Made by a program: the position numbers and the translations under genes. The notes under the pieces were generated by a model. It was not told the origin of the DNA, searched no databases, and saw only the letters and a program-made list of their open reading frames with translations. A stretch of DNA of 36,671 nt from positions 1 through 36,671 of the forward strand of contig JAEZIN010000010.1 in assembly GCA_023436585.1 (NCBI GenBank), written 5' to 3'. This document shows positions 16,700 through 25,080 of this stretch, in pieces. The DNA comes from Bacillota bacterium (GTDB lineage Bacteria; Bacillota; Clostridia; Christensenellales; Aristaeellaceae). The stretch's first letter is position 1. Each line of letters starts with the position of its first letter.

Positions 16700-16731
16700 A
16701 AAAAAACGGCGCACCGTAAACCGGAGCGCCG
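16700..16731 (-). terminator. Terminator of the foldase gene, between convergent genes
   Basis: Arms CGGCGCACCG (16707-16716) and CGGAGCGCCG (16722-16731) pair with one mismatch around a five-base loop. On the minus strand the stem is followed by seven T (16700-16706). It may also stop cotJ transcripts, but the plus-strand T run is weak. Confidence 0.8.
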
Positions 16732-16744
16732 CTTTGCTTTAAGC

Positions 16745-18091
16745 TCAGTTCAGCCTGTCCTTGTAAATCTGCACGTTCGCCTGTTCCACCCACTGATCGA
16801 CCTGGGTGTAGTATGCTTCGTCCTGCTTGGAGGACAAAAGGGCGGAGGAGATATCTTCTTTCACGCTGTCCAGCGCGACAGCCCCTTCGGGAATATCGGA
16901 AGCATACTGGATGATATGGATGCCGCTTACCCCGCGAACGGCCGTGCTTACATCCCCCACGCTCTTGAGCGCCATGGCGGCCTGGGTGAAAGCCGGATCG
17001 AAGGACGCAAAGTCCTTGCAAATGGCATAACCGTTTTCCTTTTGGGGGGAGTTCTTCATGCCGGGGTCCTCGCCGTATGTTTCCATCAGCGTATCAAAAT
17101 CTTCTTTGGCGGCCAGCTTTTTCAGCACCTCGTCCACAGAGGGCTGAAGCGCGACATAGGCGCTTGCCAGGGCCCTGTTGTACTGCGACTGCAGGTCGGC
17201 CTTTTCCTGTTCCAAAGATGCTTTTTGGTCGGCAAGCCCTGTGCGCGTGGGATCGTCCTGCTTGACTTCCTCCCCCAAGGCGGCGATGGAAGAATCCACG
17301 GTGGAGATTTGAGTGGCCTTCTCGTTGATCTTTGTCTGCAGATCGGCAAGTGCCGTTCTCGTTTCCTCAGGGAACGCCCGCAGGATGTGCTTGACATAGC
17401 GGTAGCCGGCGGGGGCATAGTACACAGTAGAATTTCTGTTCACATCGGAGCCGTACGCGGAAGGATTGGTTTCATACGTCGTCTTGGCGTTGGCCACACG
17501 CGTATCGTACTCGGTTTTGATCTCCTCATCCGATACGGTGACACCGGAAACGGCGGAATCACGAAGCTTCTTCTGCGCCGCTGAGGCTTTTGCGCTTTCG
17601 TAATACAGGTCGAAAGTAGCGCCTGCTTCGGTCATTTTTTCAAGCACGGCTGCTTCCAGTTCTTCGCCTTCCAATTTGGTATCGGCAAAATAACTAGCCT
17701 TTACTCTCTCCTTGTCACTGTCCATGTTGGTTTGGGCAGTTTCGCGGATAGCCGCATCCTCTTCGGCGGTAAATGTATCAAAGCCCAGCTCATGAGCCTT
17801 TTGCTTCAGCACAAGCTGCTGAACAAAGCCGTTGATCGTTTGGTCCAACACGATAGAACGGACTTGCGGATCACTTGTATCGAGCGATAAACCCCTTGAC
17901 ATTTGATCGATAGCGGTATAATACAGTTCCTCTTCAAAAGTACTATTTACCCGTTCTTTGGTAACGGTTTCGTCCCCTACCTGAATGATGACAGTGGCAT
18001 TGTCCACTACCATGTCTTTCTCCACCAAAGCACACCCGGTCATGAGAAGCGCCGCAGCCAGCATGAAGGCCAGTATCGCCTTTTTGCGCAT
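16745..18091 (-). CDS. Foldase lipoprotein of the PrsA/SurA parvulin type with an interrupted PPIase domain
   Basis: PrsA-type lipoproteins help exported proteins fold outside the membrane. This 448-residue protein has a lipoprotein signal with lipobox LMTGC (Cys 20) and an N-terminal SurA-like region (about 30-180). A parvulin-like PPIase segment starts at YRYVKHILRAFPEE (about 230-243). That domain is interrupted by about 75 residues of predicted coiled coil (about 245-318, heptad-like with DLQTKINEK and QKASLEQEKADLQSQ). It resumes at KEDFDTLMETYGEDPG and ends with VSGIHIIQYASD. The ATG at 18091 has GGAGAG. It follows ppx but has its own promoter. Confidence 0.85.
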   Translation of the reverse strand: MRKKAILAFMLAAALLMTGCALVEKDMVVDNATVIIQVGDETVTKERVNSTFEEELYYTAIDQMSRGLSLDTSDPQVRSIVLDQTINGFVQQLVLKQKAHELGFDTFTAEEDAAIRETAQTNMDSDKERVKASYFADTKLEGEELEAAVLEKMTEAGATFDLYYESAKASAAQKKLRDSAVSGVTVSDEEIKTEYDTRVANAKTTYETNPSAYGSDVNRNSTVYYAPAGYRYVKHILRAFPEETRTALADLQTKINEKATQISTVDSSIAALGEEVKQDDPTRTGLADQKASLEQEKADLQSQYNRALASAYVALQPSVDEVLKKLAAKEDFDTLMETYGEDPGMKNSPQKENGYAICKDFASFDPAFTQAAMALKSVGDVSTAVRGVSGIHIIQYASDIPEGAVALDSVKEDISSALLSSKQDEAYYTQVDQWVEQANVQIYKDRLN

Positions 18092-18135
18092 GAAATTCTC
18101 TCCTATTCTATCTGCGAATACGAGTCGCTTTTGCT

Positions 18136-18164
18136 ATTATACTAAAGTCCTAATAAAACGGCAA
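18136..18164 (-). promoter_or_regulatory. Sigma-A promoter of the foldase lipoprotein gene
   Basis: On the minus strand TTGCCG (18159-18164) and TATAAT (18136-18141) are 17 bases apart. The start codon is about 45 bases further on. Confidence 0.7.
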
Positions 18165-18207
18165 GCAACTGTTCGAGAAAATATTGTGAATTTTTTACTT
18201 TGAATGC

Positions 18208-19116
18208 TTATAAAGCAGCGCGGTGTATATACTTTTGCTTCAAATATCCGTCCAGGTTGCCAAATTCCGACACCTGTATGCTTTCGATTTTCAAGTTCCG
18301 CATGCTCGCCGCCAGGATGGCCGTGCCATGGGCCATGATATCGGCCCGCTGCGGCTGCAAGCCCGGCAGCGCCAAGCGCTGTTCCAGGCTCATATCCGCC
18401 AGCCGGTACAGCCATTCCTCCACATGGTTTTTCACAAGCGGGTACCCGTGCAGCTGAGTCTTTTCTGTCCAAGGGATGCCTTTGAGTATGCCGGCCAGGG
18501 CGGTGAACGTTCCGCCCACACCCACCCAATCGCCCGGCAGGCCGGCAGCCATCAGCGGCCCCAGCCCATCGTTCATGATTTTTACCGCGGCCTCCAATAC
18601 CTGTGGCACATCGGCCCGGGACTGAATGGGATACAGCCTGAACAGCCGGACGGCCCCCATCTGAAGGCTTACGCCGCATTCGATGGACGGGCCGCAGCCA
18701 ATGACATACTCGGTGGAGCCGCCGCCTATATCGATAACACCGGACCGTGAACCGAAGGTGGAACCCAAAAATGAAAGCGCCGCTTCGCTTTCCCCGGAAC
18801 AGATTTCCAGCTCAAGCCCCGTTTCCTTCCTGATGAGGCTGCTGAACTCCTGTTGGTTTCCGGCATCGCGAACGGCACTGGTGGCAAACAAATGCACAAT
18901 ATCCGCATTCAATTTGATGGCCTTGTGCTGCATGGCGCGCACGGCGTGCAATGTAAGCACCATGCTCTCCTGGCTTAAGTTCCCGTCCTCCTTCAGCCCG
19001 CCAAACAGCCGCGTTCCTTCCCGGTCCCGAAGGACTTTAAGGAGGTCTCCTCCCTGCACATCGGCCACCAGCATGCGGACGGAATTGGAACCGATACCAA
19101 TTACGGCTGCCCGCAT
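18208..19116 (-). CDS. Ppx/GppA family phosphatase
   Basis: Ppx/GppA enzymes of the actin-like ATPase superfamily hydrolyse polyphosphate or the pentaphosphate ppGpp precursor. The 302-residue protein has the N-terminal phosphate loop AVIGIGSNSVRML, the central IDIGGGSTEYV and the adenosine-type motif GVGGTFTALA. It lacks a C-terminal HD domain, as is normal for short members. Which substrate is used cannot be decided. The ATG at 19116 has AAGGAGGTGG. It follows the divIC-like gene by 27 bases. Confidence 0.9.
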   Translation of the reverse strand: MRAAVIGIGSNSVRMLVADVQGGDLLKVLRDREGTRLFGGLKEDGNLSQESMVLTLHAVRAMQHKAIKLNADIVHLFATSAVRDAGNQQEFSSLIRKETGLELEICSGESEAALSFLGSTFGSRSGVIDIGGGSTEYVIGCGPSIECGVSLQMGAVRLFRLYPIQSRADVPQVLEAAVKIMNDGLGPLMAAGLPGDWVGVGGTFTALAGILKGIPWTEKTQLHGYPLVKNHVEEWLYRLADMSLEQRLALPGLQPQRADIMAHGTAILAASMRNLKIESIQVSEFGNLDGYLKQKYIHRAAL

Positions 19117-19143
19117 ACCCCCACCTCCTTTCTTGTGTGAAAA

Positions 19144-19494
19144 TTAAGGCTTGTCCCCTTCCTCAACAACCTGAAGCTGAGGGGCTTCCTCCCCGCTTCC
19201 ATACAGCGCTTCCGGGTTGGTGATGACAAAGCGGAGTTCGCCCGGCTTTAAATAGCCGTAGCGCGTTCTGGCCTCGTTTTCAATGTAAGCATCCGTATCG
19301 GCAATGCTGATTTCCGTTTCCAGCTTCAGCTTTTCATTTTGGACTTCGCCCAGCCGGATCCGCTCCCTGCTTTCCTGCTTGGACATGTTCTGTATGCTTG
19401 ACTGTATGTGGTTATTGGTGGCAGCAAAGGCTATGCCGACAGCCGCAAGCACCACAAGCAAGGTCATATAACGGACGCGGCGCAGCTTCAACAT
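19144..19494 (-). CDS. Septum formation initiator, DivIC/FtsB family
   Basis: DivIC/FtsB proteins are single-pass membrane proteins of the cell division complex. This 116-residue protein has a short cytoplasmic start, a membrane segment (about 11-28), a coiled coil (about 35-65, with NEKLKLETEIS) and the family motif IENEARTRYGYLKPGE. I chose the ATG at 19494, preceded by GGGAGTG; a longer frame runs back into yabQ without support. The position after yabP-yabQ matches divIC in Bacillus. Confidence 0.88.
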   Translation of the reverse strand: MLKLRRVRYMTLLVVLAAVGIAFAATNNHIQSSIQNMSKQESRERIRLGEVQNEKLKLETEISIADTDAYIENEARTRYGYLKPGELRFVITNPEALYGSGEEAPQLQVVEEGDKP

Positions 19495-19543
19495 GGCAAA
19501 GCACACTCCCAACGTAAAACGTTTCCTTAAGTATTCTCCGCAT

Positions 19544-19951
19544 CTACGGGTGCTTCCTGCCTTCCTTTGCTGATTTTCTTCGTTCCTTCCTCTCCCTGGC
19601 CTTTGCCATGGCCTGCCTGGTTGGCGCCACAATTCGCTTTTTGATGAAAGCGGCCACGCCGGATATCAGCCGGCGCAATCCCAGCAGATAGACGATTCCG
19701 CCGCAGACAAGCCCAAGAAGGGCATACAGACGCAGCCCCTCCTGCCCTGTCAAGACCAGCGCCAGCGTCAGCGCCGTTCCGGCCAGAAGGAAGAAGGCCA
19801 AGTCTGTAACTACAGACCAGCCCTTTTTCCCTGTTCTGCGCAAGAACCCGAATCCGTCGTAGATCAGCCCCAGGGCAAGCCCGAGATACACCATGCCAAG
19901 GAAGACCCATGCCTGACTGTTTGTTTCAAAAAATGGCGCCATTTGGGTCAC
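19544..19951 (-). CDS. yabQ: Spore cortex biosynthesis protein YabQ
   Basis: YabQ is a mother-cell membrane protein needed for spore cortex formation in Bacillus. The 135-residue protein has about three to four hydrophobic segments (from AWVFLGMVYLGLALGLIYD to RLYALLGLVCGGIVYLLG) and a Lys/Arg-rich C-terminal tail. The family feature GLIYDGFGFLRR is present. The start is a GTG at 19951 overlapping the yabP stop as GTGA, which suggests translational coupling. Confidence 0.88.
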   Translation of the reverse strand: MTQMAPFFETNSQAWVFLGMVYLGLALGLIYDGFGFLRRTGKKGWSVVTDLAFFLLAGTALTLALVLTGQEGLRLYALLGLVCGGIVYLLGLRRLISGVAAFIKKRIVAPTRQAMAKARERKERRKSAKEGRKHP

Positions 19952-20256
19952 CTGAACATGCGGCCCAGCACGTTCCCACCCTTTCTTGATTTACCGCCCT
20001 CCTGATAGGTGATGGCATCAATGCGCCCGTCCATAATCAGGTTTCCGTCCTCCAGGGTGAACTTGGCGATGTGCAGGCTCTTGCCTGTGATCACCATTTC
20101 GCCGCCGGATGTATCCAGCACCACCTCTTCCTCATGAAAGCTTTTCACGTCGCTGACACCGCTCAAAACGGCATGGTTTCTGTTTTCCAGGGAGACACCA
20201 TGGGGGCGACCGTCGGTCCCTTTTGTTTGCGCATGCTCTTTTTGCTGCTCCTTCAT
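19948..20256 (-). CDS. yabP: Sporulation protein YabP
   Basis: YabP is a small sporulation protein encoded with YabQ. The 102-residue protein has the family beta-rich core HAVLSGVSDVKSFHEEEVV and LHIAKFTLEDGNLIMDGRID. I chose the ATG at 20256 because AAGGAGGG lies close upstream; the longer frame runs through the promoter region of bioY. It opens the yabP-yabQ-divIC-like-ppx row. A sporulation promoter is expected upstream, but I could not identify one safely. Confidence 0.88.
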   Translation of the reverse strand: MKEQQKEHAQTKGTDGRPHGVSLENRNHAVLSGVSDVKSFHEEEVVLDTSGGEMVITGKSLHIAKFTLEDGNLIMDGRIDAITYQEGGKSRKGGNVLGRMFR

Positions 20257-20367
20257 GTCCGACCCTCCTTCGGCAAGGCTCTTTCCCATATGTATGCGGT
20301 TCATCCCAAGGAAAGAAGCATACATGAACCGCCTTGCCAAATGCTTGCCGGGCGGACAAGTTCCGTA

Positions 20368-20396
20368 TTGACGGATAGGCTTGTCCAGGGTATAAT
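20368..20396 (+). promoter_or_regulatory. Sigma-A promoter of bioY
   Basis: TTGACG (20368-20373) and TATAAT (20391-20396) are separated by exactly 17 bases. The predicted transcription start falls inside the BirA operator that follows at once. Confidence 0.8.
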
Positions 20397-20398
20397 TT

Positions 20399-20428
20399 CG
20401 TAAACTCATTTTTAATTTATGGTTTACG
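20399..20428 (+). promoter_or_regulatory. BirA operator at bioY
   Basis: CGTAAACT (20399-20406) and GGTTTACG (20421-20428) form an inverted repeat with one mismatch around a 14-base spacer. This is the form of the Firmicutes biotin operator (GTAAACC, about 14-15 bases, GGTTTAC). It covers the predicted transcription start, so biotin-loaded BirA would block initiation. Confidence 0.8.
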
Positions 20429-20440
20429 GAGGATTCAATC

Positions 20441-20986
20441 ATGCACCAGAAAACCAGGCACCTGGCATTATCCGCCGTTTGTGCTGCGCTGATGGCCGTA
20501 GGTGCCTATTTAAGGTTCCCGCTCCCCTTCCTGGCGGTGCAATTCACCACCCAGGTGTTTTTCCTGCTGGTTACAGGCCTGATCCTTCCCCCCGCCTACA
20601 GCGCAGGCGCACTGGCAGCCTACGTGCTGCTTGGGCTGATGGGCTTTCCTGTGTTTTCTCAGGGCGGCGGGCTGCAAACGGTGCTGACACCGAACTTCGG
20701 GTATCTGCTGGGCTTTGTGTTTTCCGCCTTTGTCACTTCCTTACTTCACAGGAAATGGAAGGGGAAACGCTTTTCTTTTCTGCTCCCGGCCGCAGCCGGC
20801 GTATTGGCCGTGTATGTGGTCGCGCTGCCGTATGTGGCGCTGCTGGCCTCCCTGTACCAATCAAAACCCGTGGCGTTTGACAAGCTGATGAGCGCTTATT
20901 TCCTGTCATTTTTACCGCTGGACCTTGTAAAGGCCGCCGGCGCAGCCGCCGTGGCCAGACAGGTCAACAGGGCCTTAAGGACGTAA
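20441..20986 (+). CDS. bioY: Biotin transporter BioY
   Basis: BioY is the substrate-binding membrane component (S component) of energy-coupling factor biotin transporters. The 181-residue protein has about six membrane segments and the family features AVGAYLRFPLPFLAVQFTTQ, LLGLMGFPVFSQGGGLQ and the late FLPLDLVKAAGAA. The ATG at 20441 follows GGAGG. No ECF ATPases are nearby, so it would use shared ECF modules or act alone. Control by BirA is visible in the promoter. Confidence 0.95.
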   Translation: MHQKTRHLALSAVCAALMAVGAYLRFPLPFLAVQFTTQVFFLLVTGLILPPAYSAGALAAYVLLGLMGFPVFSQGGGLQTVLTPNFGYLLGFVFSAFVTSLLHRKWKGKRFSFLLPAAAGVLAVYVVALPYVALLASLYQSKPVAFDKLMSAYFLSFLPLDLVKAAGAAAVARQVNRALRT

Positions 20987-21004
20987 TTCCATTCCGTTTT
21001 AATA

Positions 21005-21041
21005 AAACGGCTCCCCCGCACAATCTGCAGGGGAGCCGTTT
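21005..21041. terminator. Bidirectional terminator between bioY and the secreted protein gene
   Basis: AAACGGCTCCCC (21005-21016) pairs perfectly with GGGGAGCCGTTT (21030-21041) around a 13-base loop. It lies between two convergent genes, 18 bases after bioY and 10 bases after the other stop. Confidence 0.85.
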
Positions 21042-21051
21042 GCAACATTGT

Positions 21052-22572
21052 TCAACCAACTGTTCCGGGAATTTGCTGGTCTTGGGGAACAAGCTTGATC
21101 AGCAGCGGCAGCAGGCCGGGCTTGCTCAACAATTCCGTAAGCAGGGCGTTCAACTGGTTGGTATCAAGGCTCTCCAGCTTTTCGGCAGCAGCCATGTCCA
21201 CAGCCTGGAATGTCCAGGGCGGCGTTGTCTTGAACTGGCCACTAAATGACCAGTCATTGGCGCCGCTTACAACACGGAGCTGTGCCTGCAATGAAGTGGA
21301 TGCGTTGCGGGCCTTGGCGCTTAGGATTGTCGCGAATGCCGTGATTTGTACCGGCTCCGTCAATATATATTGCGCCTTGACCTCATCCGTCACCGGCTGG
21401 CTGAAATGGCTCCAATCAGGGGCAAGTCTTATATCCAGCGTATAGCTTTCGTTGCTCTTGCCATCCGCATCCGTAGAAAGCTTTATGACATACGATGCCT
21501 GATAGGTCACCGACAGTGCATTGCCGGCGTATTGCGGTGTATTGGCATCCACCTGCCAGTTGGGGATTTCCGGGGGGAGATACCGCACCATGCCGGAATA
21601 GGTCATGTGATCCGGCTGGGAAGCCGCAGCTTCAAGCACTGTGAACTGAAGGGTGCCTTCCCCGGTTGTAAGGGTGCAGTCCAGCAGTTCTCCTTCCACC
21701 AGCGTCTTGTTGGTGATAGATATCTGCTTCGTTTCACCCGCTTTCCCGTTCAGCGGGAGCGACAGGGATGTTTCCAGAACCTGCCCCATGGTGGTGACAC
21801 GGCGCAGCATGGTGATGTCGCCCTGCAGGGGCAGGGCGTCCACCGCCGCAAAGTAGAAGGCCTGCAGTGCCGGGTTCAGGTACAGATTGGCCTGTTCGGG
21901 CGTCATCCTGGCCCATAAAAGCGGCAGAAGCGTTTTGTCGGAAAGCAGGTCTACCAGAAGCTGCTTCATTTCCGCCTTAAACGCGGCGGAGGGAATACGG
22001 AAGGAAGCTTTAATGACGGAAGCGCCGCCGGGGTCCTTCTCCATCAAAGGCGGCTCAGCAAAGCCCTGCATCCATAAATCAATCTTTGTAAAATACGGCG
22101 CGGCGGCCTGGGCAAGCTTTGCATCCTCCTCTTCACTGTTGGAAGAAAGTATGGCCAGCAGCGCAGATTGCCAGGGCGTTTGCCAGCCGGCGGTATCCCC
22201 GGCCGCAAGGCGGCTGAGCAGAGACTCCCAGCCCTTTTGCAGGCTGTACAGCTTGCCAGAGGCGAGCCCCAAATCCAGCGCCAGTGCGCCATCTTGATGA
22301 TAGACCGCAAGGCCGGCAAGCTCCGATCCGGCATTCTTCAAAGACATCGATAGCTCGCTTTGTGTTTTCTGTTGAATGTACTGGGCATCCAGGGTCAGCC
22401 CTTCCAGACCCGTTACCCCGGAAACCGTAACGGTCCCCTTCAGCCCGGAACCGGCATCAAGCTGCCTTTGCAGCTTATAAAGCAGCTCGGATTCCGCGCC
22501 GGCCCCAATGATGAGCACAGGCAATACAGCCATCAGGATCGCGGCCACCAGCCCCAGCCAACGCTTTTTCAC
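21052..22572 (-). CDS. Secreted protein of unknown function (second of a related pair)
   Basis: I do not recognise a family. The 506-residue protein begins with a signal peptide or N-terminal anchor (KKRWLGLVAAILMAVLPVLIIGAGA), with no lipobox. The rest is a mix of beta-strand-like stretches and short helices, suggesting a large extracytoplasmic sensor or lipid-carrier-like fold; that is inference. The start is a GTG at 22572 after a strong GGGGAGGGG. Segments such as LPLQGDITMLRRVTTMGQV and the C-terminal PPWTFQAVDMA resemble parts of the preceding gene (TLTGDAVITLYQTAEG; DIPWEESGRRIS), so the two are probably old tandem duplicates. It is the last gene of the row. Confidence 0.75.
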   Translation of the reverse strand: MKKRWLGLVAAILMAVLPVLIIGAGAESELLYKLQRQLDAGSGLKGTVTVSGVTGLEGLTLDAQYIQQKTQSELSMSLKNAGSELAGLAVYHQDGALALDLGLASGKLYSLQKGWESLLSRLAAGDTAGWQTPWQSALLAILSSNSEEEDAKLAQAAAPYFTKIDLWMQGFAEPPLMEKDPGGASVIKASFRIPSAAFKAEMKQLLVDLLSDKTLLPLLWARMTPEQANLYLNPALQAFYFAAVDALPLQGDITMLRRVTTMGQVLETSLSLPLNGKAGETKQISITNKTLVEGELLDCTLTTGEGTLQFTVLEAAASQPDHMTYSGMVRYLPPEIPNWQVDANTPQYAGNALSVTYQASYVIKLSTDADGKSNESYTLDIRLAPDWSHFSQPVTDEVKAQYILTEPVQITAFATILSAKARNASTSLQAQLRVVSGANDWSFSGQFKTTPPWTFQAVDMAAAEKLESLDTNQLNALLTELLSKPGLLPLLIKLVPQDQQIPGTVG

Positions 22573-22589
22573 CGTTTACCCCTCCCCGG

Positions 22590-24041
22590 TCATTGACCTA
22601 CCACATAAGCATCCTGGTATATTCTTGCCCAGTCCTCCTGGGAGATATTTCTTGAAATCAGCTTCAGGCAATCCTCGGGCAGCGCAAGAACCGATTTCCA
22701 AATGGATTCCGCCGCTTTTGCCAGTGCCTGTTCCCGCAGGGCGATTAAATCTGTCTCCCCAAGTCCGTCCAGGGAAATGCGCCGGCCTGATTCCTCCCAA
22801 GGGATATCTTCGGTTGCGCCGGCCAGCAGGGAAAACGTAACGTCGGTCACCACTTTTTTATTTCTGGACCAGAGGATGCGGGCATTCCCCTTGACGGAAA
22901 ACGCATCGCCCACCTGATACGTAAGCAGGCTGGGCTTGATGGTGAGGATATGAGCCGTCTCCTCCGGGTCGGTATATGTTTGCTTGATTTCCCCTTCCAG
23001 GCGCTGGTTGTCCTCCGCAAGGAGGCAGTCCAACTGCCCGGACCATTGTGCTCTTTCCGGCTTTCCGCTTACCTTGTTCCTGACATCCAGGCTAAAGGAA
23101 AGGCGGTTCTTGGCTTTCAGGCTTTCCAAGGTCAGTTCGCCCGTTATAGTCAGGTTATCCGAGCCTTTATCGGCCGGGGCTTTCAGGCTGATTTCATGCA
23201 GGCACTTTTTTTCATCCGACTTAAACACCCAAAGGAAAGTGACTTCCCGCGGCGTGGTATTCTCAAAGCCCATGGTGGCCTTTATCCCAAGGCCCATGCT
23301 TTTCCCCTCGGCAGTCTGGTACAGGGTGATGACGGCGTCGCCGGTCAAGGTCATCGTATGAATCAGGGCAGCCGCTTCATGATAGTTCATCCGGCCAGCC
23401 AGCAAGGAGAGCCCTTCCCGCAGCATCTGCGCGCCGCCTTCTGGCACGGTATAGACAACGGCCTTTTTTGCCGTGCCAATGGAGGAAAGATGGTAGGAAC
23501 CCGTCTTTTCCTCCTTGAAAGAGGAAAGCCCGCTCAGCACATCGGGAATCATATCCGCCAGTCCGTTGGGATCCAGTATGTCCGATGCCCAGAAGGGGAT
23601 ATCTTCGCTTTGCCCCAGAAGGATATCCATTGGCGAACCGGTCCCGCTTTCCAGCGTCACGCCGGGCAGGAGGGAGGTCTGGGCTTGCATTTGACCGTCC
23701 GACCTCGTCACAAAATCCACCGCAGGCATTTGACCGATTATGATCCGCGCAGCAGTCGTTTCTCCATTTGCGGTTTGCTGGTAGCCGACATGGACGCTGC
23801 ACTCGGCCAGCAGGCAATTGATGGCTGCCACCGTATCATCCCCGTAAGGCGATAGCGCATGAATGGCGGCCGACAGGGTAATATCCGTCGCTTCCCCATT
23901 TTCCACCCTTTGAAGCCACTTATCCAGCATGGGATTCAGGGAGGGTCCGCCCTCCGCCGCGGCGGAGGCGGCCAGAATGCAGCCAATCCATAAAAAGACA
24001 ATAAACCTTGCGGCATAACTGCCCAGAAGGCGCTTCATCAT
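22590..24041 (-). CDS. Secreted protein of unknown function (first of a related pair)
   Basis: I do not recognise a family. The 483-residue protein has an N-terminal signal peptide (hydrophobic stretch about 12-27, ending ASAAAEG). A long beta-rich outer part follows with several strand pairs such as LTITGELTLESLKAKNRLSFSLDVRN. Overall design and some segments match the next gene, 17 bases downstream. Two adjacent ATG codons at 24041 follow AAAGGAGC. It lies 60 bases after the dus gene, in the same operon by spacing. Position on the outer side of the membrane is the only safe functional statement. Confidence 0.75.
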   Translation of the reverse strand: MMKRLLGSYAARFIVFLWIGCILAASAAAEGGPSLNPMLDKWLQRVENGEATDITLSAAIHALSPYGDDTVAAINCLLAECSVHVGYQQTANGETTAARIIIGQMPAVDFVTRSDGQMQAQTSLLPGVTLESGTGSPMDILLGQSEDIPFWASDILDPNGLADMIPDVLSGLSSFKEEKTGSYHLSSIGTAKKAVVYTVPEGGAQMLREGLSLLAGRMNYHEAAALIHTMTLTGDAVITLYQTAEGKSMGLGIKATMGFENTTPREVTFLWVFKSDEKKCLHEISLKAPADKGSDNLTITGELTLESLKAKNRLSFSLDVRNKVSGKPERAQWSGQLDCLLAEDNQRLEGEIKQTYTDPEETAHILTIKPSLLTYQVGDAFSVKGNARILWSRNKKVVTDVTFSLLAGATEDIPWEESGRRISLDGLGETDLIALREQALAKAAESIWKSVLALPEDCLKLISRNISQEDWARIYQDAYVVGQ

Positions 24042-24101
24042 TTGAAATGCTCCTTTGGAGACTTCCTACTATGGAACGAAACTCCCATGGCAAACCTTGC
24101 A

Positions 24102-25079
24102 TCAGTTGGACATTTCCTCCACGCTGCCGGCCAGATGCAGCCAATCCGCAAGGCAAGCCTCCAGCTCGGCCATGGTTTGAACGGCGTTTGCCCGGTGGCG
24201 AAGCCTGGACGCGCCGGGCAGGCCGCCGGCGTACCAGCCCACATGCTTGCGCATCTCCCGGATTGCTATGCTTTCCCCTTTCCAGGCGGCCATCATGCGG
24301 GCGTGGCGGATCACCGTCTCCACACGCTTTTGCACAGAGGGAAGATGGATCTCCTCCCCCCCAAAGAGCACTTTCGCCTGGGCGAATATCCACGGGTTGC
24401 CCATGGCGCCGCGGCCGATGAGCAGGCCGTCGCATGCTGTATGCGCAAGCATTCTCCCGGCATCCTGGGCGCTGAACACATCCCCATTGCCAAACACAGG
24501 GATATCAAGTGCTGCCTTCACCTGGGCAATCTTATCCCAGTCGGCTTTTCCGCCATACTGCTGGCTGCGGGTGCGGCCATGAACGATGACGGTTTTTACT
24601 TTGGCCTCCTGGGCGGCGCGGGCGATCTCCAGCACATTGACGGAGCTTTCGTCCCAGCCCAGGCGCAGCTTCACGGATACAGGCAGGGAAACGGCCTTTA
24701 CCACTTCCTCCATGATCCTTGCAGCAAGCGCAGGCTCTTTCATCAGGGCGCTGCCTTCCCCGCTGCCGGCGATCTTCGGCGCGGGGCAGCCCATATTGAT
24801 GTCGATGCCGCGGTACCGCCCGGACTGTTCCAACTGCCTGGCGGCCCAGGCCATCACCTCCGGCTCCTTGCCGAAAATCTGCGCATAGACGGGGCCTTCC
24901 AAGGGATGGGTTTCCAGCAATTGAGCGGTGGCCAGGTTGCCGGGCGGAGCGCACTTTAAGCCCATGGCGCTGACCATTTCCGTATAGGCGGCATCACAGC
25001 CCTGCTCAAAGCATAACAGGCGGAAGGGCCAGTCGCTGACCCCTGCCATGGGGGCCAGGCGAAGGTCGGGTGCGGGCAT
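24102..25079 (-). CDS. tRNA-dihydrouridine synthase (Dus family)
   Basis: Dus enzymes use FMN to reduce uridines in the tRNA D-loop. The 325-residue protein has the start LRLAPMAGVSDWPFR, the catalytic loop NMGCPAPK (Cys 98), SVKLRLGWDE, VIVHGRTRSQQYGG, IPVFGNGDVFS and GLLIGRGAMGNPWIF, all typical of the DusB-like group. I chose the ATG at 25079, one base after the stop of the upstream gene; a longer frame would overlap it by over 50 bases. Such close spacing suggests translational coupling with the GH127-like gene. Confidence 0.93.
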   Translation of the reverse strand: MPAPDLRLAPMAGVSDWPFRLLCFEQGCDAAYTEMVSAMGLKCAPPGNLATAQLLETHPLEGPVYAQIFGKEPEVMAWAARQLEQSGRYRGIDINMGCPAPKIAGSGEGSALMKEPALAARIMEEVVKAVSLPVSVKLRLGWDESSVNVLEIARAAQEAKVKTVIVHGRTRSQQYGGKADWDKIAQVKAALDIPVFGNGDVFSAQDAGRMLAHTACDGLLIGRGAMGNPWIFAQAKVLFGGEEIHLPSVQKRVETVIRHARMMAAWKGESIAIREMRKHVGWYAGGLPGASRLRHRANAVQTMAELEACLADWLHLAGSVEEMSN

Positions 25080-25080
25080 G

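Noticed and set aside
20289..20296. CATACATA on the minus strand as a sigma-E -10 box for yabP
   Set aside because: No matching -35 sequence at 13 to 15 bases upstream, so the match is too weak to call a promoter.
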